DNA of 5,657 nucleotides, taken from positions 1 through 5,657 of the forward strand of contig JAJYAH010000508.1 in assembly GCA_021779635.1 (NCBI GenBank), written 5' to 3'. Below, one piece after another: positions 1 to 5,335 of the stretch. Source of the DNA: Pseudomonadota bacterium. Lineage in GTDB: Bacteria > Pseudomonadota > Alphaproteobacteria > Rhizobiales > Xanthobacteraceae. Made by a program: the position numbers and the translations under genes. Every line of letters begins with the position of its first letter. Within the stretch, counting starts at the first letter, position 1. Below the pieces are notes generated by a model that saw nothing but the letters and a program-made list of their open reading frames with translations, was not told the DNA's origin and searched no databases.

Positions 1-1072
1 CCCATTCCGGCGTGTAGCGCGCGACATGGTCGACCAGCATCCGGTAAGCGGTCGCGCCTTCGACATTTGAATATTCGCGTCGCGCCGCGTCGGCATCGAC
101 GGTGACCGCTTTGGCCACGCGATAGCGGCCATCGACCGCGAGAACGATGCCTGGCGTGTCGAAGGCAACAGCCTGTCCGGTCGCCTCGTCCCAGGCCAGC
201 GGCTTTCCGCTGACGAAATCGCGCAGATAGAGCCCGTCCGGCCCGACCAGATAGGGAGAGGCCGTGCGGTCGCGCAGGAAGGGCACGTCGAGTTTGGCGA
301 GCCCGTGTTCATGCAGTAGCACATGGATCAGGGCGAACATGAAGGCCGGATCGGTCTTCGGGCGGATCGGCACCCATTCTGCCGAACAGGCGCCGGTGAT
401 GGAGAGGTGCGGCTCGACATGCACGCGCTTGTAGCCGCGCAGCCGTGCATCGGCGTGGCGGGTGACGGCACAGGGCCCGCCCGTGACCTCGACATTGGCG
501 CCAAGCGAAATGATGTAGCGCGTGTTGGGCGTATCGGCGGCGACGGTGAAGGCGCGGTGCCAGAATTCGCCGTAGAGATGTTCGGAATGGACGCATTTGA
601 CGCCCTGCCCCGAACCGAAACTGTAGTCGATCGGCCCCCACGCGGCGAGAAACGCCGGGAACGAGCCCATGTAATTGGCGGGGGTGCCGCCATGGCCGAA
701 GCTGACGGCGAGGCGCGGTAGGCCGGACTCGTCAATCTTGCCTTTGTCGCTGATGCTTTTCAACCTCGTGGCTACGATGTCCAGCGCCTCGTCCCAGGAG
801 ATCGGCGCGAAACCGGGATCCTCATCGCGCCCCTTTTTCGGGTTGGTACGTTTCATCGGCGTGAGAATTCGATTCGGATTGTAGGTCTTCTGCACCAGGC
901 CATAGGCCTTGACGCAGACCCTGCCGTGCGCCGGATGCACATCCTGCGCATCGAAATTCGGTTCGATTTCGGTGGCGACGCCGTCTTCCACCTTCACTTT
1001 CATGAAGTCGGGACCGGACACGCAATTATAGCAGAGAGTAGGCACGCGCTTGACGTTCTTGGCTGCGCTCAT
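1..1072 (-). CDS. Molybdopterin (bis-MGD) oxidoreductase catalytic subunit, 5' part; possibly PadB-like
   Basis: The first 357 codons are visible; the gene runs off the left edge. The product belongs to the DMSO-reductase superfamily. The N-terminus has a cysteine cluster (C14, C17, C53) followed by the conserved Lys55. Next come a YNPNRILTPMKR segment (64-75), ISWDEALDI (91-99) and an EW.PIRP.TDPA block (232-243) shared with thiosulfate/polysulfide reductase chains. Cys160 in GVKCVHSE sits where those enzymes place the Mo-ligating cysteine. The usual third cysteine of the CxxCxxxC cluster is replaced (Pro21/Asp22). No twin-arginine signal is seen, so a cytoplasmic location is likely. ATG 1072 was chosen because GAGGAG lies six bases upstream; an in-frame ATG at 1090 has no good ribosome site. 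The neighbouring thioesterase and fdhD suggest a CoA-thioester substrate, such as phenylacetyl-CoA (PadB). That substrate is inference from recall of the family. The family assignment is solid. Confidence 0.85.
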   Translation of the reverse strand, partial: MSAAKNVKRVPTLCYNCVSGPDFMKVKVEDGVATEIEPNFDAQDVHPAHGRVCVKAYGLVQKTYNPNRILTPMKRTNPKKGRDEDPGFAPISWDEALDIVATRLKSISDKGKIDESGLPRLAVSFGHGGTPANYMGSFPAFLAAWGPIDYSFGSGQGVKCVHSEHLYGEFWHRAFTVAADTPNTRYIISLGANVEVTGGPCAVTRHADARLRGYKRVHVEPHLSITGACSAEWVPIRPKTDPAFMFALIHVLLHEHGLAKLDVPFLRDRTASPYLVGPDGLYLRDFVSGKPLAWDEATGQAVAFDTPGIVLAVDGRYRVAKAVTVDADAARREYSNVEGATAYRMLVDHVARYTPEW

Positions 1073-1135
1073 CGCGTTCTCCTCAGCCATTCGCGCGGGG
1101 TCGCATTTCGCCACCCGCCTTCCTTAGTGCTTCCC

Positions 1136-1160
1136 TAATTAGTATTTTGGTATCTAAATA
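1136..1160. promoter_or_regulatory. Imperfect palindrome overlapping the promoter, possible operator
   Basis: The two ends of this 25-base stretch, TAATTAG and CTAAATA, are inverted copies with one mismatch. They cover the proposed -10 box and the spacer of the leftward promoter. A second weak inverted pair, GTATC (1150-1154) and GATAC (1172-1176), overlaps it. The position would suit a TetR or MarR type repressor controlling the divergent genes, but no regulator gene is visible nearby. Confidence 0.3.
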
Positions 1161-1166
1161 CGTCAA
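1139..1166 (-). promoter_or_regulatory. Candidate promoter of the molybdoenzyme gene
   Basis: Read on the minus strand, TTGACG (1161-1166) and TACTAA (1139-1144) are 16 bases apart. This is close to a sigma-70 type -35/-10 pair and lies about 67 bases upstream of the start codon at 1072, in the most AT-rich part of the region. The assignment is by eye only. Confidence 0.4.
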
Positions 1167-1231
1167 TAAGTGATACAGCGTGACCCGGAAAGTGTCAATG
1201 AAGATGTATCGCATCTCGCATTCCGCTCCGC

Positions 1232-1260
1232 TGCAGCGCCAAACCGCTGCTTGCGCTGCA
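1232..1260. repeat. 8-bp inverted repeat in the divergent intergenic region
   Basis: TGCAGCGC (1232-1239) and GCGCTGCA (1253-1260) are perfect inverted copies separated by 13 bases. The pair lies about 100 bases upstream of the thioesterase start. It could be an activator site or a leader hairpin. No T-run follows it, so a terminator is unlikely. Confidence 0.35.
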
Positions 1261-1348
1261 CAACTTTCGTTCGACGCCAGTTTCTTCAACGCGCCGGTAT
1301 TTGACACGGCTTCGCATCTAGAGCTTCGGCCATCTGTATCGCTTCAAC

Positions 1349-1354
1349 GGAGGA
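1349..1354 (+). promoter_or_regulatory. Ribosome binding site of the thioesterase gene
   Basis: GGAGGA lies seven bases upstream of ATG 1362. It is a near-perfect Shine-Dalgarno match and fixes the start of the gene. Confidence 0.7.
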
Positions 1355-1361
1355 CCTCCCG

Positions 1362-1775
1362 ATGAAATCAACCCTGAGCGTCGGCCTGTCGGCAACCCGC
1401 AAGATCGAGATCGACACGCCACGCACCATCGACTTTCTCGGCGAGACGTTGCGCGTCTACGCCACGCCGGAACTGGTGCGCGATTTCGAAATCGCCTGCC
1501 GTGAGTTCCTGCTTGCTCATACGGATCCCGGCGAGGACTCGGTCGGGACCGGCATCAGCATTTCCCACGGCGGCGCGACGCTGCGCGGCATGCACGTCGA
1601 CATCACCGTGACCGTCAGCAAGATCGAGGGCCGCCTCGTCACCTTCGATCTCCTGGCGAAAGACTCCGTCGAGGAAATCAGCCGCGGCAGCCACAGCCGC
1701 TTCGTGGTCGAGGTCGAGAAGCTGCGCGCCAAGGTCGCCGCGAAGGCTGCAAAGGCTGCAGCTGCCGCCGCGTGA
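1362..1775 (+). CDS. FlK-like acyl-CoA thioesterase (hotdog fold)
   Basis: This complete 137-residue protein resembles fluoroacetyl-CoA thioesterase FlK (about 139 residues). It would hydrolyse a small acyl-CoA in the cytoplasm. Thr35, Glu43 and His69 match the FlK triad Thr42/Glu50/His76 with identical spacing (8 and 26 residues). The segment from PGEDSVGTG (56-64) through SHGGATLRG (68-76) to VEEISRGSHSR (103-113) follows FlK closely, including an arginine at 113. The C-terminus is a low-complexity Ala/Lys tail (122-137). The stop overlaps the fdhD start (TGATG), so the two are co-transcribed and probably translationally coupled. With the divergent molybdoenzyme, this suggests release or proofreading of an acyl-CoA in the same pathway. 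True fluoroacetate resistance is possible but not shown. FlK sequences were compared from memory. Confidence 0.85.
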   Translation: MKSTLSVGLSATRKIEIDTPRTIDFLGETLRVYATPELVRDFEIACREFLLAHTDPGEDSVGTGISISHGGATLRGMHVDITVTVSKIEGRLVTFDLLAKDSVEEISRGSHSRFVVEVEKLRAKVAAKAAKAAAAAA

Positions 1776-2556
1776 TGAGCGCATGTGCCGACATTCCCTT
1801 CGTTTTGGCTGCACAGGCCGAGGATCGGGCTTGCACGACGCCTCCGAGCCGGCACGTACATCGTGGAGTCTGGCGCGATGGCTTGCACAGCAGCAGCGAG
1901 CGACCGGTTCCGGAAGAGACGCCGGTGGCCATGGTCTATGACGGCAGCACCTATGCGGTCATGATGGCAACGCCGGAGGACCTGGAGGATTTTGCAATCG
2001 GATTTAGCCTCACGGAGGGTATTGTCCGCGCTGCCGCCGACATAAACTCCATCGATCTTGTTCGTTCGCGCGGCGGCGTCGAACTGCGGATGCGGCTCGC
2101 GGGCAGCAATTCGCGGCGGCTCAGTGAGCGCAGGCGGCGCATCGCGGGGCCGACCGGCCGCGGATTGTGCGGCATCGAATCGCTCGCGGAATCGATTCGC
2201 CCGGCGGAGACCGTCGGAGATGGCCTAAGGTTTACCTCGGGGCAGATCATGGCGGCGATGCAAAGCATTCCGCCGCTACAAACGCTAAACATTGAGACGC
2301 GTTCGGTTCATGCCGCGCGTTCTGACAATCTTCTCCCGGCGTCGTTGCCTTGCGGGAAGACGTTGGCCGCCACAAAGCACTGGACAAGCTCGCTGGCGCA
2401 CTTTCGCGGGATGGCGCATCGGTCATCGTGTCGCTCTCCGCACCGACAGCGTTGGCAGTCTGCGTGGCGGATGAAGCGAGCATTACGCTGGCCGCCATCG
2501 CGCGGGCCGACGGATTTGAAGTCTTCACACGAGCCGATCGAATTTCACCGGGCTAG
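1775..2556 (+). pseudogene. fdhD: fdhD, molybdoenzyme sulfurtransferase, degraded
   Basis: FdhD passes sulfur from IscS to the bis-MGD cofactor of formate dehydrogenase-type enzymes. The N-terminal part (ATG 1775) has the family blocks VAMVYDGSTYAVMMATPEDL (51-70), EDFAIGFSLTEGIV (71-84), and RRRIAGPTG followed by LCGIESLAES. Four lesions are seen. First, the CxxC cysteine pair reads R129-G-L-C132: codon 2159-2161 is CGC, one transition from TGC. Second, the reading frame changes near 2318, after the codons for VHAA, as if one base had been lost. Third, the continuing frame starts with a TGA (2323-2325) where Trp is expected. Fourth, about 25 codons are missing after GALSRDGA, including the usual LTSRVSVE region. 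The remainder, REDVGRHKALDKLAG to ADGFEVFTRADRI, ends at TAG 2554-2556. The overlap with the thioesterase shows its operon origin. The product is almost certainly non-functional. Confidence 0.88.
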
Positions 2557-2684
2557 CTTTTCTACAGTTTGGCGCGGCAATGGCGACGGGCCGCAGATCG
2601 AGATTTATGACGCCGCCGCAAAGGTCCGGAATTTGTCGAGCCAATAAGCCTAACTATCGCACTGTCATGATCGGGGAGCGGGAA

Positions 2685-3032
2685 ATGGCTATCTTGAAGC
2701 GAGACTTGTACCGCGAAGTTACCGACGCCGATCGTTGTACTCTGGTGTTCGATACCGACAGCAAACGTTTGTATGTCGAGCTTGAGGTGCCGCACCTGGA
2801 TGCGACCGTTGACGGTGCGGTGGACTGCCAAAAGGCGACAATGGATATTGCGGACTATCTCAAGCAAAGTAGACAAACTGCCGGTCACCGCGAGCTGTGG
2901 CGGTTGCTGGAAACGCTGTTCCCCGAGAACGACGAATGTACCGAATCCACATCCGACACATCATCCGCGGCAATGACATATAACAAATTTCAAATTTGGG
3001 AAAATTACTACAGCGACGGCCTCATGTTTTGA
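2685..3032 (+). CDS. Hypothetical protein, rhizobial small-protein type
   Basis: This ORF encodes 115 residues. The start is ATG 2685, preceded by GGGGAGCGGGAA; the reading frame extends upstream to 2580, but that part overlaps degraded fdhD surroundings and has unusual composition. An ATG at 2667 is a second option. Residues 1-80 (MAILKRDLYRE through TAGHRELWRLLETLF) resemble a family of small hypothetical proteins frequent in Bradyrhizobium and relatives, which share an N-terminal MAIL-x-R-x-LYRE and a late QTAGHRELWRL motif. No catalytic motif, signal peptide or membrane segment is visible. The last 30 residues are polar and Ser/Thr/Asn-rich and may be an added or frameshifted tail. The function is unknown; the similarity is from recall. 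Confidence 0.6.
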   Translation: MAILKRDLYREVTDADRCTLVFDTDSKRLYVELEVPHLDATVDGAVDCQKATMDIADYLKQSRQTAGHRELWRLLETLFPENDECTESTSDTSSAAMTYNKFQIWENYYSDGLMF

Positions 3033-3236
3033 TTTGCTGCAGCTCTCCCTCTAAGGCGCCGAGCAAATATGCTTGGTTCACGATGGTTGAAGATGAATGC
3101 CGATCTCCAGAAGACGGCTTTTGATGTTGCCGAACATCTTTCCAAAGCTACGCAGGGCGCTATTCGACGGACGAACCGAGCCCGTCGGCGTGGCTCTTGC
3201 TACCGATAATGATCTTTCACAGGGCAATGGTTTCGT

Positions 3237-3270
3237 CGGTGGGCATCAGACTTGATCACCGGGCTTTTTT
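3237..3270 (+). terminator. Intrinsic terminator-like hairpin
   Basis: CGGTG (3237-3241) pairs with CACCG (3257-3261) and the inner ATCA (3245-3248) pairs with TGAT (3253-3256), leaving a GACT loop and a three-base bulge on the 5' side. The stem is followed by GGC and six T residues (3265-3270). It could end transcripts from the hypothetical gene 205 bases upstream. The bulge and the GGC before the T-run make it less than ideal. Confidence 0.4.
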
Positions 3271-3479
3271 GGGAAGATCAACATGCAAAAGCCAAGCCTA
3301 ACTGTGGGTGGGGTGCCGCTCGTCCAACTGGCGAGCAACCCCGGCTTCGTTCAAACCGGTCACGTTGCAATTTTTGGGGACCGTAAATATCACAGGAGAC
3401 AAAGACTCTTTGAGGTCTCACGGGTGGCGCGGTCTTGGAGCCATTGGGTTGCGCACAACCTGTCGAATTGAAACGAACA

Positions 3480-3613
3480 CACGGCCCCGCTGATCAGCTG
3501 GCGATTGGCGGAGCCGTGCACGCCACGAAGCGGTGGCAGTCTAGAAGGCCGAGGCCCAAAGAGGGAGGAGCCGGGTCCCGCGCATAACACCGGACCGACG
3601 GAGTCAAGGTCCG
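3480..3613. other. GC-rich segment with several hairpins, structured RNA candidate
   Basis: An 11-bp stem with one mismatch joins CACGGCCCCGC (3480-3490) to GCGGAGCCGTG (3508-3518). A second stem, GCCAC (3522-3526) with GTGGC (3533-3537), follows directly. Further on, CGGACC (3591-3596) can pair either with GGTCC (3574-3578) or with GGTCCG (3608-3613), so two alternative hairpins exclude each other. No known RNA family (RNase P, tmRNA, SRP RNA, 6S or group II intron) was recognised. It may be an intron or element remnant, or chance pairing in GC-rich DNA. Confidence 0.3.
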
Positions 3614-3696
3614 CCGCTTGGTAAGATGCTCAGACAAATTGCCCCATCAGGCGGTGGGACGCCTTGATCTTCCTCAAAGTAGGAAGATGGCGCTCG

Positions 3697-3888
3697 TCAG
3701 GAAGTGACGCGCGGGAACAGGATGTTGTTCTCGGTGTGGATGTGCTCCATCACGTCATCTGTCAGCTTGCGGGCGCCGACATAGAGAGCCCGCCACGTCG
3801 TGCAGGCTGCCTCAATCAGCTGAGTCCGCGTTCTTGCCCGCTTCTCGCGGCCGATTTCGGCACGGCGGATTGGATCGACGTTGGCCAT
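3697..3888 (-). pseudogene. Chimeric remnant: TetR N-terminus joined to hemerythrin-like/RIC C-terminus
   Basis: The ORF has 63 codons from ATG 3888; a GTG at 3897 is also in frame. Residues 1-27 ([17 protein letters not shown] then QLIEA) match the extended N-terminus and first helix of TetR-family repressors in alphaproteobacteria. The helix-turn-helix that should follow is absent. Residues 28-63 ([15 protein letters not shown], then [16 protein letters not shown]) match the end of a hemerythrin-like domain as found in RIC/YtfE di-iron proteins that repair Fe-S clusters after nitrosative stress. His51 and Glu53 in HIHTENN are the usual metal-ligand positions. The join near residue 27 lacks a linker and both partners are incomplete, so a deletion between two same-strand genes is the simplest explanation. 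A working fusion is very unlikely. The assignments are from motif recall. Confidence 0.6.
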
Positions 3889-3925
3889 GTGCAGCACAGT
3901 CCCCCAGGGGCTCGCGTTGCACTTA

Positions 3926-3938
3926 GGTCAAATTGACC
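3926..3938. promoter_or_regulatory. Perfect palindrome, candidate TetR operator
   Basis: GGTCAA and TTGACC are perfect inverted copies around a single A. The site lies 37 bases upstream of the ATG of the truncated TetR-type ORF, where autoregulatory TetR operators often sit. It may be a relic of that regulator's own control region. No matching second copy was noticed in the window. Confidence 0.35.
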
Positions 3939-3951
3939 GAACCGTCCAGTG

Positions 3952-4049
3952 GCTGCCCGGAGGGGCAGCTATGGAATGGCCGCTGCTGGCGCCGAGCAGC
4001 GGCTCGTCGACCACTCGATCTTCGTGGCTTTGACGTCCCTTGCCAAGGG
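3952..4049. repeat. Cluster of three perfect hairpins
   Basis: Three perfect inverted repeats occur within 100 bases. GCTGCCC (3952-3958) faces GGGCAGC (3963-3969) across a GGAG loop. GCCGCTGCT (3979-3987) faces AGCAGCGGC (3995-4003) across seven bases. CCCTT (4037-4041) faces AAGGG (4045-4049) across three bases. None is followed by a T-run on either strand. The cluster fills the gap between the TetR-like remnant and the tRNA-Arg fragment. Confidence 0.45.
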
Positions 4050-4104
4050 TAACGGCGCCGGCGATTATCGCCCTCTGGCCTGCTTTTCGGGTTTTGAGGG
4101 CGGT

Positions 4105-4250
4105 CTTACGGTAACAGACATCAATGATTTCAACGGTCCGGCCCAGACTACGAATCTGGGGGTCAGGAGTTCGAATCTCTTCGGGCGCGCCACTTATCAA
4201 ATTTTTCAGCAGGTTAAGCATTTTCGCTGTTACCGAGTTGTTACCGTAAG
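4105..4250. repeat. 12-bp inverted repeats around the tRNA-Arg fragment
   Basis: CTTACGGTAACA (4105-4116) and TGTTACCGTAAG (4239-4250) are exact inverted copies. The core TGTTACCG occurs once more in direct orientation at 4228-4235. They flank the tRNA 3' half and lie next to a recombinase remnant, so they may be integrase or excisionase binding sites of a lost element. Confidence 0.45.
4143..4192 (+). pseudogene. 3' half of tRNA-Arg(ACG), probable integration site
   Basis: CCAGA (4143-4147), the loop CTACGAA and TCTGG (4155-4159) form a perfect anticodon arm with anticodon ACG at 4150-4152. The variable region, a T-arm containing GTTCGAATC, the 3' acceptor strand CGGGCGC, a discriminator G and the encoded CCA (4190-4192) follow. 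The expected 5' half (GCGCCCG acceptor strand and D-arm) is absent upstream, where unrelated DNA begins. A 3' tRNA portion of this length is the usual sequence left when an element integrates by tyrosine recombinase. The recombinase remnant 150 bases downstream agrees with this. It cannot make a tRNA. Confidence 0.82.
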
Positions 4251-4344
4251 GGCGTGTTGTTTCGAATACCACAAGGTCAAGTGGAAATAGCGGGCTCTCG
4301 CACCACTAGTCCTGTCTAGACGGTTAGGGACGCGACCTCAGACG

Positions 4345-4632
4345 ATGTTCTCCAGCGCGGACGTGCGACGCGGCGTATTACCATCGCGCCGGATCAGGCT
4401 GTGGAAATATGCCCGGCTGATGCACCGTTGGGTCGAAAGCATCGGCTTGGAGCGAACTTTTTATGGCACGCATTCGATGAGACGGACGAAGGCCGCCCAG
4501 ATTTACCGCAAAACCGGGAACCTCCGCGTCGTGCAACTTCTCCTCGGCCATACAAAGCTGGAGAGCACCGTCCGATATCGCGGGATTGAGGTAGACGACG
4601 CTCTAAATATAGCCGAGCAGATCGAGCTCTAG
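4345..4632 (+). pseudogene. Tyrosine recombinase (phage-type integrase), C-terminal fragment
   Basis: This 95-codon ORF covers the C-terminal half of a small integrase of about 200 residues common in proteobacteria. Residues 41-47 (GTHSMRR) carry the box II His43 and Arg46. LLLGH (65-69) supplies the second histidine, and Tyr78 nine residues later is the expected nucleophile. KLESTVRY and IEVDDALNIAEQ complete the family C-terminus. The N-terminal half with the first catalytic arginine and the beta-strand lysine is missing. The segment before residue 20 (VLPSRRIRLWKYAR) appears shortened relative to the family's SRxxxSxHLSTRQYAR region. No ribosome site precedes ATG 4345, and the same frame meets a stop at 4288. 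It cannot recombine DNA. It is probably the integrase of the element that used the tRNA-Arg site. Confidence 0.82.
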
Positions 4633-4780
4633 CAGCCACTGGTGGCTATCGACGAGTCGTGGAGCGTCATCGCCACCATCGCTGATATCGCGTAGCGCGC
4701 GCGTCGACGGGACGTCTGACTCATAATCACGTCGCACTGGTTTCAGCCGATCCCTCAGATTGCGACATAGCGCTTTTCGT

Positions 4781-4803
4781 CCGCCCCTTCATTGAAGGGG
4801 CGG
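4781..4803. repeat. Perfect 10-bp hairpin
   Basis: CCGCCCCTTC (4781-4790) and GAAGGGGCGG (4794-4803) are exact inverted copies with an ATT loop, a very stable stem. No T-run follows on either strand, so an intrinsic terminator is not supported. It may mark an element end or be a dispersed palindrome of the REP type. Confidence 0.5.
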
Positions 4804-4858
4804 CGTCGGGCACCTCCAACGCTCATGCATTGACGATAGCGACCGACCGCTTTGCGTC

Positions 4859-5077
4859 GATATTGTTGAAAAAGTCGAAAATCGAACGACCCCAAAAAAC
4901 TCGCAAATGCTGATTTTTAGACAACTCCACCGTCGGGATGCGCCGTAGCAGCGATACGAAAGGCCGTGGCCGTTTTTCTGAGATTCGACGAGGTCCCTCA
5001 CATCGTCGCGCTCGAAACGCATCAGCGGCTCTAGAAAATTTCGTGCACCTCCCCCAAAAGACTTTTTCAACAATATC
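4859..5077. mobile_element. MITE-like 219-bp element with perfect 18-bp terminal inverted repeats
   Basis: GATATTGTTGAAAAAGTC (4859-4876) is an exact inverted copy of the right end at 5060-5077. The interior of about 180 bases has no plausible gene and includes A- or T-runs (4891-4896, 4914-4918). A TA dinucleotide lies within both ends, so TTGTTGAAAAAGTC flanked by a TA duplication, as in Tc1/IS630-type insertions, is one reading. No longer target duplication is seen. Similar sequence seems familiar from rhizobial genomes, but this could not be checked. It would have to be moved by a transposase encoded elsewhere. Confidence 0.55.
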
Positions 5078-5335
5078 CGCCAGAGGCGGCCCTCGCAACT
5101 CCGAAGCGGCACCGCATGAGAAACGACGCTGAGCGCTGCGGCGACTCTTTCGAGATGACGCCTGCAACCAAGAGTATCCGGCCGTACTGATCGCACGATT
5201 GCATTCAGGGCCTGGGCGACAATTGTGTGGGCAATTTCTGCATGATTGCGCCCCGCGCAAGCGTCGACGCCCAACAGCGCGCTATCGCGTACGAAATAGT
5301 CGAAAATCGTAGGTTGGCGTACAAAATCGCACAAA

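Larger units (their letters stand above)
3033..3696. other. Long stretch without a convincing gene
   Basis: No ORF here has both a good start and recognisable protein features. Short open frames exist on both strands (for example 46 codons from ATG 3069 on the plus strand and 55 open codons at 3078-3245 on the minus strand), but none could be assigned. The stretch holds a terminator-like hairpin (3237-3270) and a GC-rich, hairpin-rich segment (3480-3613), listed separately. It probably consists of debris from deleted genes. Confidence 0.5.
4633..5335. other. Non-coding stretch with repeat elements
   Basis: No gene could be supported in these 703 bases. A long open frame on the minus strand (4789-5376) begins inside the tRNA-Ser-like copy and reads through both arms of an inverted-repeat element, so it is unlikely to be coding. 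The stretch holds a short palindrome (AGCCAC and GTGGCT, 4634-4647), the hairpin at 4781-4803, the 219-bp inverted-repeat element, and a 12-base direct repeat, AGTCGAAAATCG, at 4873-4884 and 5298-5309. Confidence 0.5.

Noticed and set aside
309..735. ORFs in other frames across the molybdoenzyme gene
   Set aside because: They are shadows of the continuous minus-strand reading frame from 1072, which has clear family motifs.
1301..1320. TTGACA with CGCAT downstream, considered as a sigma-70 or sigma-54 promoter for the thioesterase
   Set aside because: No -10 box lies at suitable spacing, and the invariant GG of a sigma-54 -24 element is absent.
3069..3209. Plus-strand ORF of 46 codons from ATG 3069
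   Set aside because: No ribosome site, a very basic C-terminus and no recognisable motif; too short to support.
3078..3460. Minus-strand open frames resembling pieces of larger proteins, one vaguely like an efflux membrane-fusion protein
   Set aside because: The matches are short, interrupted by stops and rest on weak recall; no assignment is justified.
3928..4272. Minus-strand ORF of 114 codons containing a GAPEEIRTPDPQIRSL-type string
   Set aside because: This string is the well-known translation artefact of a tRNA-Arg sequence, and the ORF runs straight through the tRNA fragment at 4143-4192.
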